Notes: generated by a model not told the origin, from the letters alone. Numbered from the stretch's first letter, positions 8,482 through 16,860 are shown. The stretch: DNA of 64,000 bases from Lactobacillus sp. (GCA_022484695.1 JAKVKU010000005.1:1-64000), one strand, 5' to 3'. Program-made: numbers and translations.

Positions 8482-9245
8482 TGGCACCGACATATCCTGA
8501 ACTGGCTGATAAGTATTGCATTGTCACCGGCAGTGGTTCTGGCATTGGTTTGGCCCAAACCGAATTGCTTTTAGCCCAAGGCACCCATTGTGCCGGGATC
8601 GACCGCCAGCTGTCTGAACCATTGCGCCAGCTACAACGGCGTTATCCTCAATTGTTGAAATTATATCTGTGCGATATCAGTAACGACATAGAATTACGGA
8701 GAACTGCGGCCGATATCTTGAGCGAGTCGCCGCAAGTGGATTTTTTATTAAATACTGCGGGCATCTTAGATGGCTACCGACCATCTTTGCAGACAACTTT
8801 AGCCCAATGGGATCAATTTATGCAAACAGATTTACGAAGTCAGTTTGTGTTGACGAATGCGGTTTTACCGGGGATGTTAGCCCGCAAGTCCGGTAAAATC
8901 TTGAATATGGCTTCTATTGCCGGCTTAGTGGCTGGCGGTGGGGGCGCTGTTTATACAGCGGCAAAACACGCGGTCATTGGCTATACCAAACAATTGGACT
9001 ACGATTACGCTAAAGCTGGTTTGAGTGCCAACTGCCTTGCTCCAGGAGCCATTGATACACCGATGAATGCTGCGGATTTTGCCGGGGATGGGGCAATGGC
9101 TAAGACAGTCGCTGCCCAAACACCAGCCAGACGTTGGGGCCACGCCCAAGAGGTGGCTTTGGTGACATTATTTATGTTGAGCCGTGGCGCTGACTTTATT
9201 CACGGGGCCGTGATTCCCATTGACGGCGGTTGGATCGAGCAATAA
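8481..9245 (+). CDS. Short-chain dehydrogenase/reductase
   Basis: The 254-residue NAD(P)-dependent oxidoreductase has the classical SDR layout: cofactor loop TGSGSGIG near residue 13, NTAG near 92, the catalytic Ser in NMASIAG and the YTAAK active-site Tyr/Lys near 158. It resembles 3-oxoacyl-ACP reductase-like or acetoin/alcohol dehydrogenases, but sequence does not decide the substrate. The ATG overlaps the previous stop (TAATG), so it is coupled to the DUF2829 gene and probably to the queT transcript. No link to queuosine is evident. Confidence 0.88.
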   Translation: MAPTYPELADKYCIVTGSGSGIGLAQTELLLAQGTHCAGIDRQLSEPLRQLQRRYPQLLKLYLCDISNDIELRRTAADILSESPQVDFLLNTAGILDGYRPSLQTTLAQWDQFMQTDLRSQFVLTNAVLPGMLARKSGKILNMASIAGLVAGGGGAVYTAAKHAVIGYTKQLDYDYAKAGLSANCLAPGAIDTPMNAADFAGDGAMAKTVAAQTPARRWGHAQEVALVTLFMLSRGADFIHGAVIPIDGGWIEQ

Positions 9246-9254
9246 AGTTGTTAA

Positions 9255-9308
9255 AAATGACGATGAAGCTGTTTCAAAACATGCGTTTTGAAACAGCTTC
9301 ATATTTTT
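9255..9308 (+). terminator. Terminator after the queT operon
   Basis: A long perfect stem (ATGAAGCTGTTTCAAAA paired with its complement around CATGC) is followed by seven T residues. Confidence 0.92.
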
Positions 9309-9331
9309 TTGTGGATAACTTCTGGTTCTCA

Positions 9332-9360
9332 TTGTCAAAGGCGAATTAATAAATTACAAT
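9332..9360 (+). promoter_or_regulatory. Promoter of the flippase gene
   Basis: TTGTCA (9332-9337), a 17-bp spacer and TACAAT (9355-9360). Confidence 0.6.
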
Positions 9361-9392
9361 GAAGTTTAATGTGTTTAAAAGGAGACCGGATA

Positions 9393-11063
9393 ATGGCCAA
9401 GCAGCCAGCAACAACTGAAAACAAACAATCACAAATCGACGCCCATGGTTCTTTACTCAAGGGCTCAGCTTGGATCACAGCGGGCAGTGTTTTTTCACGG
9501 GTTTTAGGGGCGTTATATATTATCCCCTGGACCATTTGGATGGGGGCGGATTTCCAATCAGGGAACGCCATTTTCTCCAAAGGTTATAACGTCTATAGCT
9601 TATTCTTGGTGATCTCAGCTGCCGGGATTCCTGGGGCGATTTCCAAACAAGTTGCCCACTATAACTCGTTAAATGAGTATGCCCTAGGACAGCGCTTGTA
9701 TCGCCAAGGCTTAAAAATCATGGCTTTATTTGGCTTCATTGGCGCTGTGGTCCTGTTCTTTGGGGCTCCGATTTTTTCAGTGGTGGATATCGCCACTTGG
9801 AAAATTGATACCCGGACGATTCCTTTATATCGGGCGTTGAGTTTTGCCCTACTGGTGATCCCGGTGATGAGTATTACCCGGGGATTTTTCCAAGGGTACA
9901 ATGAAATGGCACCGTCGGCCTTGTCCCAGTTCTTTGAACAGCTGGGTCGGGTCATTTATATGTTATTGGCCACGTTCTTGATCATGCGGGTGCAACACGG
10001 CAACTATGTCAGTGCCGTGACCCAGTCCACCTTTGCGGCCTTTATCGGGGCATTGTGTGGGATTGCGGTACTGGTTTGGTATTACCTGAAGCGTAAACCG
10101 GAGCTGGACGATTTAGCCGCCGGCAGTGCCAATGCAGTGGATATCTCCACCGGTGAAATTATTCGCCAGATTATCCACCAGGCCATTCCTTTCATCATCT
10201 TGGACAGTGGCATCACGTTCTTCCAAATTTTTGATCAGTATAGTTTTTATCCCATGATGGCTTCGGTAGTCAATGCCACCCAAACCCAGTTGGATAATTA
10301 CTTTGCCATTTTTAACTTTAATGCGCAAAAATTGGTGATGATCATTATTTCTTTGGCCACTGCCTTGTCCTTGACGGTGGTACCGTTGTTATCTGGGGCC
10401 CATGCTCGCAAGGACTTCAAAGGTATTCGTAAGCAGATCAATGATGCCTTGGAGCTGTTTTTGTTCGTCATGGTACCCGCCGCCTTTGGCTTATCAGCGT
10501 TAGCCAAGCCGGTGTATACTTTGTTTTATGGGGCCAATCCGGACCTAGATACCTATGTTTTGCAGTTCTATTGTTATTTAGCCATTTTCTTAGGGCTTTT
10601 TACCGTATTAGCCGCTATTTTGCAAGGCCTGTACATGAACAAAAAAGCGATCATGTACTTGTTGGTGGGCTTTGCCGTCAAGGCGGTGATGCAATACCCC
10701 ATGATCGCACTGTTCAAAGTTTTCGGACCCATGATTGCCACTTGTTTGGGGATCGTGGTGACCTGTGGTTTAATGCTGCGGGCCCTGGACAAACTTTATG
10801 GTTTTAATACCGGCCGTCTGTTACGCCGCAGTTTTGGCATTGTTATTTTTTCCACCATTATGTTAATCGCGGTGACCATTGTGGTCAAAATTATTGCCGT
10901 CCTCATTGATCCTAACGTGCGGATCTATACGATCTTCCCACTGGGATTAGGCGTGATCACCGGGGTTTGGATTTACGCGTTGCTGACCTTGAAAACCAAG
11001 TTGGCAGACCGGATCTTAGGCCCACGGGTAGATATATTACGCCGGATTTTAAAAATTAAGTAA
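9393..11063 (+). CDS. Polysaccharide/lipid-linked flippase (MATE/MOP superfamily)
   Basis: The 556-residue protein has about 14 membrane helices and the MOP-superfamily N-terminus (GSAWITAGSVFSRVLGALYIIPW). It resembles the SpoVB/MurJ-like exporters common in Firmicutes, which flip undecaprenyl-linked saccharides such as lipid II. Whether this one is the essential MurJ-type flippase or an accessory one is not clear. The ATG at 9393 has AAAGGAG at the right distance, so an earlier in-frame start at 9369 is unlikely. The pseudouridine synthase gene starts 9 nt after its stop, which suggests an operon. Confidence 0.88.
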   Translation: MAKQPATTENKQSQIDAHGSLLKGSAWITAGSVFSRVLGALYIIPWTIWMGADFQSGNAIFSKGYNVYSLFLVISAAGIPGAISKQVAHYNSLNEYALGQRLYRQGLKIMALFGFIGAVVLFFGAPIFSVVDIATWKIDTRTIPLYRALSFALLVIPVMSITRGFFQGYNEMAPSALSQFFEQLGRVIYMLLATFLIMRVQHGNYVSAVTQSTFAAFIGALCGIAVLVWYYLKRKPELDDLAAGSANAVDISTGEIIRQIIHQAIPFIILDSGITFFQIFDQYSFYPMMASVVNATQTQLDNYFAIFNFNAQKLVMIIISLATALSLTVVPLLSGAHARKDFKGIRKQINDALELFLFVMVPAAFGLSALAKPVYTLFYGANPDLDTYVLQFYCYLAIFLGLFTVLAAILQGLYMNKKAIMYLLVGFAVKAVMQYPMIALFKVFGPMIATCLGIVVTCGLMLRALDKLYGFNTGRLLRRSFGIVIFSTIMLIAVTIVVKIIAVLIDPNVRIYTIFPLGLGVITGVWIYALLTLKTKLADRILGPRVDILRRILKIK

Positions 11064-11072
11064 GGAGATTTT

Positions 11073-11807
11073 ATGCGCTTAGATAAATATTTAGCTGATG
11101 TGACCCCTTATTCCCGTAAGGACGTCAAATTACTGATCAAACAAAAAAGGGTTCAGGTCAACGAAACATTGGCCAAAACCCCGAAGCTACAAGTTGATGA
11201 AAATGCCGATACGGTCCAAGTGGACGGCAGTACGATTACCTACCAAGCTTTATTTTATTATGAAATGAATAAACCCCAAGACGTGGTCTCAGCTACCCGG
11301 GATAAGTTTGATGCCACGGTCATCGATTTATTGCAGCCTGCTGATTTCAGGGAAGACTTATTTCCAGTGGGTCGCTTAGATAAAGATACAACGGGATTAT
11401 TGATTTTATCCAATGATGGTCAATTGGCCCATCGGATTTTAAGCCCCAAAAAACATGTGCCGAAGATTTATGAAGCTTTAATTGCCGGGGAAGTTACCAC
11501 CACAGATGTAAAGCGGTTTGCCCAGGGGATTCAGTTAGAGGACTTTTTGGCCCAACCGGCCCAACTGGACATATTGAGTTTCGATGGGGCGGCTAATCAG
11601 ACGTTGATCCACGTGCAGATCGCCGAGGGCAAGTTCCATCAAGTCAAGCGCATGTTTGAAGCAGTGGATAAGACGGTGGTGACTTTGAAACGCATTCAGA
11701 TGGGCAGTTTAAAGCTGGATGAGACTTTGGAACCCGGGGCTTATCGGCCTTTAACTCCCGCAGAACTTGTGGCCCTCCAAACTAATCCGACGCCAGACGC
11801 CCCATAA
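11073..11807 (+). CDS. rsuA: RsuA/RluB-family pseudouridine synthase
   Basis: The 244-residue enzyme modifies uridine in ribosomal RNA, most likely 16S position 516 by family resemblance. It has an N-terminal S4 RNA-binding domain (MRLDKYLADVTPYSRKDVKLL) and a catalytic domain with GRLDKDTTGLLILSNDG, which holds the invariant Asp. KFHQVKRMFEAV is the late conserved block. It follows the flippase gene by 9 nt with an AAGGAG site. Its 3' end overlaps the convergent NAD(P)HX dehydratase by 26 nt. Confidence 0.9.
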   Translation: MRLDKYLADVTPYSRKDVKLLIKQKRVQVNETLAKTPKLQVDENADTVQVDGSTITYQALFYYEMNKPQDVVSATRDKFDATVIDLLQPADFREDLFPVGRLDKDTTGLLILSNDGQLAHRILSPKKHVPKIYEALIAGEVTTTDVKRFAQGIQLEDFLAQPAQLDILSFDGAANQTLIHVQIAEGKFHQVKRMFEAVDKTVVTLKRIQMGSLKLDETLEPGAYRPLTPAELVALQTNPTPDAP

Positions 11808-12633
11808 ATTTTGGCAGGAGGGGGATGATTTCCTGGGGCAGCGTGACGTAATTACCGTCATCGGTTAATTCGTCGGCAATGTCACTGTGGATATAGACCC
11901 CCGCCAGCACCGCTTTGTCCGCTGGCTGGAATTGACCCAGACAAGCGGCTAAAATGCCTGTGAGGGTATCTCCTGAGCCGCCAGTGGCCATACCAGGGTT
12001 ACCGGCAGTATTTTCCCAGACGTTATTGTCTGGCAAGTAGACTTTGGTGCGATGGGCTTTGAGTACCAAGGTAATGTTGGGATTGTCTTGCCGCCATTGG
12101 GCCAAAACGGCTTGATTTTGAGCGTCTGTTTGATCGGCGATGGCGATTTGACTGAGACGTTGCCACTCCATTTGATGGGGGGTAAAGATCAGCTTTGGAG
12201 TGCTAGGGAAAGGCAGTTGGTGTTCAGCAATCAAGGTGATGGCCGACCCATCGATGATCAATTGTTGCTCAGCGGTGACTTGGCTCAGGACAAAATTTAA
12301 AATTTTCAAACTTTTGGCACTGGTGCCCAGGCCTGGGCCAATCACCAGGACCGTCATGGTGGGGATGAGGGCTTTAAGATAGGTCTCATCGCTATAATCC
12401 ACCACCATGCTTTCCGGCAAGCGACTATGTAGGGCCGTGAAGTTACTAGGGTCTGTGGCAGTGGTCACTAAGCCGGCCCCGGCATATACAGCAGCTGAGG
12501 CACTCATGATAATGGCCCCACCAAAATTCTCGTTGCCACCAATGACTAAGATACGGCCGAAATTGCCTTTATAACTGTTTTCCGGCCGCTTGGTGATGAC
12601 ACTTTTAGTGAATTTTAAATCAATTTTTGGCAT
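11782..12633 (-). CDS. nnrD: ADP-dependent NAD(P)H-hydrate dehydratase
   Basis: NnrD repairs hydrated NADH and NADPH. The 283-residue ribokinase-like protein shows GRILVIGGNENFGGAIIMSA at the N-terminus and the C-terminal anion-hole motif GNPGMATGGSGDTLTGILA with the catalytic Asp. It lacks the NnrE epimerase half found in fused forms. AAGGAG precedes the ATG at 12633. It is transcribed alone and ends inside the 3' end of the pseudouridine synthase gene. Confidence 0.93.
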   Translation of the reverse strand: MPKIDLKFTKSVITKRPENSYKGNFGRILVIGGNENFGGAIIMSASAAVYAGAGLVTTATDPSNFTALHSRLPESMVVDYSDETYLKALIPTMTVLVIGPGLGTSAKSLKILNFVLSQVTAEQQLIIDGSAITLIAEHQLPFPSTPKLIFTPHQMEWQRLSQIAIADQTDAQNQAVLAQWRQDNPNITLVLKAHRTKVYLPDNNVWENTAGNPGMATGGSGDTLTGILAACLGQFQPADKAVLAGVYIHSDIADELTDDGNYVTLPQEIIPLLPKFMGRLASD

Positions 12634-12701
12634 ATTTATTCAAACTCCTTAAATTAATGCTTTTCATTTCTGAAATTTCTGGTAAAATATAATATGTTGT
12701 T

Positions 12702-12786
12702 GCCGGCGTGGCGGAACTGGCAGACGCGCAGCGTTCAGGTCGCTGTGGGATTTTATCCCGTACAGGTTCGATTCCTGCCGCCGGCA
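12702..12786 (+). tRNA. tRNA-Leu(CAG)
   Basis: The 85-nt class II tRNA has acceptor arms GCCGGCG/CGCCGGC and anticodon loop TTCAGGT (anticodon CAG). A TATAAT-like box (TATAATAT, 12687-12694) lies just before it, so it appears to have its own promoter. Confidence 0.95.
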
Positions 12787-12789
12787 TCA

Positions 12790-12830
12790 GATGCACTGTT
12801 GATCCCTTGGGATTAGCGGTGCTTTTTTAT
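12790..12830 (+). terminator. Terminator after tRNA-Leu
   Basis: GCACTGTTGATCCC pairs, with a few G-T pairs, to GGATTAGCGGTGC across a 3-nt loop and runs into six T residues. Confidence 0.85.
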
Positions 12831-13006
12831 TTATCAGGACATATTCCTTTGAAAATTCAGGTCCACCACAACATAAACTGCAATAGCTATCCCTACAATT
12901 CAATTATACCGCTTTCAAGAGAATTTGGCCGGCTAACCAGCGTTTCATTTTTAAATTAGGGGGTATCAGTTGTATAATCGATTTTAAAGACAGGAGGTTG
13001 CGTTTT

Positions 13007-13516
13007 ATGGCAAAATTTAGTTTTTGGTCCGCAGTTGCCGCTGGTACGGCTGCAGGTATTGTGGCCGGCATGGTTAAGATGGGGTGGGAGAATATATTGC
13101 CACCTAGAACGCCGGCTAGGGATGCCACTAATCCGCCCCAACGGACGTTAGAGATGATGGGCATCAGTCCTGAAGCTGCCCACGCTACTTACAGCTATAA
13201 TGGCCATGATTTACCTTGGCCCAGCTATGTAGTACATTACACATTTTCCACCGGCTTTGGGATTGCTTATACCGTATTAGGCCATTATTTCCCAATCATT
13301 AAGACCGGCCATGGTTTATTCTTTGGCCTGGCAGCTTGGGCCGGGTCTCACTTGTACACCTTACCGAAAATGGGTGTCATTCCGAGTGCGAAAGATCAAC
13401 CTGTTGAAGAACACGTCTCAGAAGCCCTGGGCCACATGCTGTGGATGTGGAGCATTGATGCCATTGGCAATACGTTTTATGAACGCATGACAGCCTTACA
13501 TCACAATCAAGCTTAA
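13007..13516 (+). CDS. YagU-like (DUF1440) membrane protein
   Basis: The 169-residue protein resembles the YagU/DUF1440 family of inner-membrane proteins, linked to acid tolerance in E. coli. It has a hydrophobic N-terminal helix (AAVAAGTAAGIVAGMVKMGWE), a second around HYTFSTGFGIAYTVLGHY and a third around GLFFGLAAWAGSHL, and conserved GHMLWMWSID near the end. The ATG at 13007 is chosen because AGGAGG lies 9 nt upstream. It is a single gene between two terminators. The role in this organism is not known. Confidence 0.82.
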   Translation: MAKFSFWSAVAAGTAAGIVAGMVKMGWENILPPRTPARDATNPPQRTLEMMGISPEAAHATYSYNGHDLPWPSYVVHYTFSTGFGIAYTVLGHYFPIIKTGHGLFFGLAAWAGSHLYTLPKMGVIPSAKDQPVEEHVSEALGHMLWMWSIDAIGNTFYERMTALHHNQA

Positions 13517-13519
13517 AAA

Positions 13520-13568
13520 TAAAACTATGACCGGGTTTTTGATTTGAAAGACCTAGGCCATAGTTTTT
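13520..13568 (+). terminator. Terminator after the YagU-like gene
   Basis: AAACTATG and CATAGTTT form the outer stem, with a partly paired interior, followed by TTTTTTA. It can also act on the leftward BRCT gene. Confidence 0.7.
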
Positions 13569-13594
13569 TAAATTGGGAAAAAATTAAATCGGTT

Positions 13595-13879
13595 CTAGGT
13601 GATATTTTGTCGCATTTTTTCTAAGTAGGCGATGACCCAAGTTAAGAAGTCTTTTTCCGAGATGATTTGAGCACCATAACTTTTGGCCAGTTGTAGGCGA
13701 GTGGTTTCTGGGGATTCAAACATGTTCTTGCGAATGGTCCCAACGATAAGGTAATTGGTTTGGCGATTGACATGGCTTTGGGGCTTTGCATGAATAATAT
13801 TGAGCAGGGTCAAACACTCTTGGAGGGTCATTGTTTCAAGTTTGCCGGTGACGGCGACCTGGGCACCAGTTAAGTTCAT
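13595..13879 (-). CDS. Stand-alone BRCT-domain protein
   Basis: The 94-residue protein is essentially one BRCT domain, as found at the C-terminus of bacterial DNA ligase. It starts with AQVAVTGKLETMT, has NYLIVGTIR in the middle and ends with AKSYGAQIISEKDFLTW, which holds the conserved Trp. BRCT domains bind DNA ends or phosphopeptides. No ligase or nuclease domain is attached. A GAGG site precedes the ATG. The 232 bp upstream hold its promoter region and that of the small gene at 14112, and I see nothing else in them. Confidence 0.82.
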   Translation of the reverse strand: MNLTGAQVAVTGKLETMTLQECLTLLNIIHAKPQSHVNRQTNYLIVGTIRKNMFESPETTRLQLAKSYGAQIISEKDFLTWVIAYLEKMRQNIT

Positions 13880-14034
13880 AATATCTGCCTCGTTTCTTGA
13901 CTTAACTTTAATTATACCAGACCCTTATCGTAGTCGTTGCCGAAATATTAGATTAAAATTAGGACGGGATTTTTAAAAATCACAAGTGTTATGAAACCTA
14001 AATCGCTAAATTTAAACTTTTCGAGTGCAAATAG

Positions 14035-14063
14035 TTGACAGCTTGTGAGAAAGAGCGTAAATT
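14035..14063 (+). promoter_or_regulatory. Promoter of the first small gene
   Basis: TTGACA (14035-14040), a 17-bp spacer and TAAATT (14058-14063). Confidence 0.7.
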
Positions 14064-14111
14064 AACACTACGCTATATGAGCGATTTTTAATAATTTGGA
14101 GGTAATAAGAT

Positions 14112-14246
14112 ATGAAATATAAAATCTTATTAGATACTGACACCCAACTTTTTACAGTTGTGGATGCTCAGCAAAACTCTGGTACGGGCGTGACGATTCA
14201 AGCCGCTATCAAAGATTTGGAAGCAAAGGCTAATTATGCCGCATAA
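14112..14246 (+). CDS. Small protein, paralogue of 14417-14536
   Basis: This 44-residue ORF (starts MKYKILLDTDTQLFTVVDA) has a TTGGAGG ribosome binding site and its own consensus promoter. A second copy follows 170 bp later with MKYRILLNTETQIFTVI, so the reading frame is real. The pattern of a short beta-strand pair followed by TI-x-AI-x-DLE resembles the N-terminal half of HicB-type antitoxins, but at about half their length. I cannot assign a function. An imperfect hairpin around 14262-14320 may end its transcript. Confidence 0.7.
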   Translation: MKYKILLDTDTQLFTVVDAQQNSGTGVTIQAAIKDLEAKANYAA

Positions 14247-14336
14247 TTTTAAACTTTGAGGTTTCAAGCTGGTCAATCAGCACCAGTTCTTGAGGCCTTT
14301 TGTTTTGGCCTTTTGAAAATTAGAATGAAAATAAAT

Positions 14337-14364
14337 TTGACATCCCGTACTTTGCGCGTATACT
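14337..14364 (+). promoter_or_regulatory. Promoter of the second small gene
   Basis: TTGACA (14337-14342), a 16-bp spacer and TATACT (14359-14364). Confidence 0.7.
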
Positions 14365-14416
14365 AAGTCTATTCGCTACCAATACCATTCGGGACAATTG
14401 AATGGAGGTAAATTAC

Positions 14417-14536
14417 ATGAAATATAGAATTCTTTTGAATACTGAGACACAGATTTTTACTGTCATCAGTCGTTTAGACGACAATGTCGTCGGCAACGGT
14501 AAAACAATCCAAGAAGCTATCAAGAATGTAAAATAA
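14417..14536 (+). CDS. Small protein, paralogue of 14112-14246
   Basis: The 39-residue ORF (MKYRILLNTETQIFTVISR, ending TIQEAIKNVK) has a TGGAGGT ribosome binding site, its own promoter and its own terminator. About half the positions match its upstream paralogue. The middle segment differs (RLDDNVVGNGK against AQQNSGTGV). It is the last gene before the cas operon. Function unknown; the ending TIQEAIKNV is like the helix of HicB-type proteins. Confidence 0.7.
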   Translation: MKYRILLNTETQIFTVISRLDDNVVGNGKTIQEAIKNVK

Positions 14537-14540
14537 ACGA

Positions 14541-14572
14541 AACGCCCTTCTGTCATGGATAGGGCGTTTTTT
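14541..14572 (+). terminator. Terminator after the second small gene
   Basis: AACGCCCT and AGGGCGTT pair around a 12-nt loop, followed by T residues. It separates the small genes from the cas operon. Confidence 0.88.
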
Positions 14573-14614
14573 GGTGGGCAAAAAAATGCCGCTTTTTGGG
14601 ACATCTGATTTGCA

Positions 14615-14643
14615 TTGTTGTGCGTAATTTATTGATATATAAT
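14615..14643 (+). promoter_or_regulatory. Promoter of cas4-cas1-cas2
   Basis: TTGTTG (14615-14620), a 17-bp spacer and a perfect TATAAT (14638-14643), 59 bp before the cas4 ATG. Confidence 0.65.
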
Positions 14644-14702
14644 GAAAGCGTATTCATTATACTTTACGACTGATCGTATTTATCAAAAGAGTGGGTGAAT
14701 AG

Positions 14703-15356
14703 ATGTACAGCGAAGATGATTACTTAATGATATCCGGCATCCAGCACTTTTTGTTTTGCCGGCGGCAGTGGGCATTGATCCACGTGGAAAAGCAGTGGGC
14801 GGACAATGTCCTGACTTATGAAGGACAGCAGTTACATACCCGGGCGGATGAACCCAAGTTGCGTGAAAAGCGCCATGATTTATTAACCACTCATGCCCTA
14901 AAGGTTCATTCACCACAACTAGGTTTATCAGGTATTTGCGATATTGTGGAATTTAGACAAGATCCTGAGGGGGCCAAGCTATTTGGCCGCCAGAAGCGTT
15001 ATCAACCAGAAGCAGTGGAATATAAGCGTGGCCGTGCAAAATGGGATTTATCAGATACTTACCAACTCTTAGCACAGACCCTTTGTCTGGAGGAAATGTT
15101 CAGTGTGTCAATTAACCAAGGCTGGTTGTATTATTTTGAGACAAACAAACGCCAAAAAGTAGTTTTTACAGCGGAACAGCGTGAAGATCTCAAGAAAAAA
15201 GTTGATGAGATGCATCAATACTGGGCCAAAGGATATACACCAAAAGTTAAAACTGGTAAATGGTGTCAGCGCTGTTCACTAAAAGATATCTGTTTGCCGG
15301 AATTACTTAAAAATCGTTCCGTGCCAGACTATTTTCAAAGGAGACTGACAGAATGA
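14703..15356 (+). CDS. cas4: CRISPR-associated exonuclease Cas4
   Basis: Cas4 trims and selects prespacers with the correct PAM for Cas1-Cas2. The 217-residue RecB-like protein has the four iron-sulfur cysteines (C19 in FCRRQW; C188, C191, C197 in CQRCSLKDIC), the acidic motif GICDIVEF and the catalytic Lys in AVEYKRGR. The stop codon overlaps the cas1 start (ATGA), so translation is coupled. It is the first gene of the cas locus, with its own promoter, which is unusual for type I-C, where cas4 normally follows cas7. Confidence 0.97.
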   Translation: MYSEDDYLMISGIQHFLFCRRQWALIHVEKQWADNVLTYEGQQLHTRADEPKLREKRHDLLTTHALKVHSPQLGLSGICDIVEFRQDPEGAKLFGRQKRYQPEAVEYKRGRAKWDLSDTYQLLAQTLCLEEMFSVSINQGWLYYFETNKRQKVVFTAEQREDLKKKVDEMHQYWAKGYTPKVKTGKWCQRCSLKDICLPELLKNRSVPDYFQRRLTE

Positions 15357-16384
15357 AATATTTGAAAAATACCCTATTCGTGATGCAGCCTGAAGCGTAT
15401 TTAGGATTGGAAGGCGGCAATGTCGTTGCTTATATCGATCACGAAGCCAAGAAAAAAGTGCCACTGCTTAATTTTCAAGACATCATCACTTTTGGACGGG
15501 CTGGCGCCAGTCCTGCTCTGATAAATGAATGTTTAACAAATCAAATTGGTATCACTTTCATGAGCCCGACTGGTCAGTTCATGGGACGTGTCACCGGTGC
15601 AAAGAACGGTAACGTGCTTTTACGGAAAAAGCAGTTTACAATTGCTGAAGATCCGCAGGCCGCATTCGAAATCGCTAAAAATATTATTCTGGCAAAAGTA
15701 TTCAATCAACGATGGTGTTTGGAACGGACTATTCGTGATCACAGTCTATCCGTTAATGTGGAGGCCATTAAGCAAGTTATTACTTATCTGAAAACAACGT
15801 TAGTGACAATTCAAGAGGCCACATCATTTGAAATTTTACTAGGGTTAGAAGGAAATGCCGCCCAAGCGTATTTCTCAGTTTTTAATGAAATGATCCTTCA
15901 GCAAAATAAAGATTTTAACTTTGCCGGACGTTCACGCCGGCCACCCTTGGACCGTGTGAATGCCTTAATGTCTTTTGCCTATACACTTTTGGCTCAGGAG
16001 TGTGCCTCGGCTGCTGAAGCGGCTGGGCTGGATACTTATGTTGGTTTCTTACATCAAGATCGGCCTGGAAGAACATCACTCGGGCTTGATTTAATGGAAG
16101 AGTTGCGTAGTGTCTATGCTGATCGGTTTGTGTTAAAAATGATTAATAAGCGGATGCTATTAAAGAAAAGCTTTAAGATTCAAGAAAATAAAGCTGTTTC
16201 TTTGACAGATGAAGGTCGAAAAATTTTTATATCAGCGTGGCAGAATCGGAAAAAAGAAAAAATAACACATCCTTTTTTAGATGAAAAGATGATGTGGGGA
16301 CAAGTGCCCTTAACGCAAGCAATGTTGCTGGCGCGTTATCTGCGGGGAGACCTTGACGGCTACCCGGCATTTTTGTGGAAGTAG
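15353..16384 (+). CDS. cas1: CRISPR integrase Cas1 (type I-C)
   Basis: Cas1 is the integrase that inserts new spacers at the leader end of the array. The 343-residue protein has the metal-binding residues E166 (LLGLEGNAAQAYF), H234 (GFLHQDRPGR) and D246 (TSLGLDLMEELR). It starts inside the cas4 stop codon and cas2 begins 10 nt after it. The reading frame and active site are intact, so adaptation should be functional. Confidence 0.98.
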   Translation: MKYLKNTLFVMQPEAYLGLEGGNVVAYIDHEAKKKVPLLNFQDIITFGRAGASPALINECLTNQIGITFMSPTGQFMGRVTGAKNGNVLLRKKQFTIAEDPQAAFEIAKNIILAKVFNQRWCLERTIRDHSLSVNVEAIKQVITYLKTTLVTIQEATSFEILLGLEGNAAQAYFSVFNEMILQQNKDFNFAGRSRRPPLDRVNALMSFAYTLLAQECASAAEAAGLDTYVGFLHQDRPGRTSLGLDLMEELRSVYADRFVLKMINKRMLLKKSFKIQENKAVSLTDEGRKIFISAWQNRKKEKITHPFLDEKMMWGQVPLTQAMLLARYLRGDLDGYPAFLWK

Positions 16385-16394
16385 GTGGTTCACA

Positions 16395-16682
16395 ATGATT
16401 ATTGTGGCTTATGATATTGCGATAACTTCTGATGGTGGCCCCAAGCGGCTACGCCATGTTGCGAAAACTTGCAGTCGATATGGTCAGCGGGTTCAAAACT
16501 CAGTCTTTGAATGTCTAATTGATGATTTACAATTTAAACAGTTACAGAGTGATCTAGCTGCTATCATTGATGAAACGAAGGACAGTGTGCGCTTTTACAA
16601 TCTTGGTCGGAATCACAAAAACAAAATCATTCATATCGGCACACGCGAAGTGAAGACGCTTGATTCGACGATGATTATTTGA
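16395..16682 (+). CDS. cas2: CRISPR-associated Cas2
   Basis: The 95-residue ferredoxin-fold protein forms the core of the Cas1-Cas2 integrase complex. It begins MIIVAYDIA with the conserved Asp and contains RVQNSVFECLI, typical of type I Cas2. The ATG at 16395 is preferred to an earlier in-frame start inside cas1, because it gives the family's usual length and follows GTAGGTGG. It is the last gene of the adaptation block. A relic CRISPR repeat lies 64 nt after its stop. Confidence 0.97.
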   Translation: MIIVAYDIAITSDGGPKRLRHVAKTCSRYGQRVQNSVFECLIDDLQFKQLQSDLAAIIDETKDSVRFYNLGRNHKNKIIHIGTREVKTLDSTMII

Positions 16683-16745
16683 AGTTTATCAATACGGCTG
16701 TTAAAATGGAAAGTGCGATTTTGTAATCGTCACTGGAAGTAGTTT

Positions 16746-16775
16746 GTCAGTGCGCTGAAGAAGCGTGAATTGAAA
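16746..16775 (+). repeat. Orphan degenerate CRISPR repeat
   Basis: The last 13 bases, GCGTGAATTGAAA, are identical to the 3' part of the array repeat, and the segment begins GTC like it. The middle is diverged (about 30 bp in total). No second copy is adjacent. It lies 64 bp behind cas2, where type I-C arrays usually start, so it looks like the remnant of an older array. Confidence 0.7.
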
Positions 16776-16860
16776 AAGTTGGACTTATGTATCCTCGATA
16801 TAGAGTGCCCATTTTAGGGCATTCCATAATAATATATTCAGTTGAACTTAAGTATAAAAT

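Noticed and set aside
16353-16394. Longer cas2 start inside cas1
   Set aside because: The extension is antisense to family expectation (no homology to Cas2 N-termini) and ATG 16395 gives the normal 95 residues.
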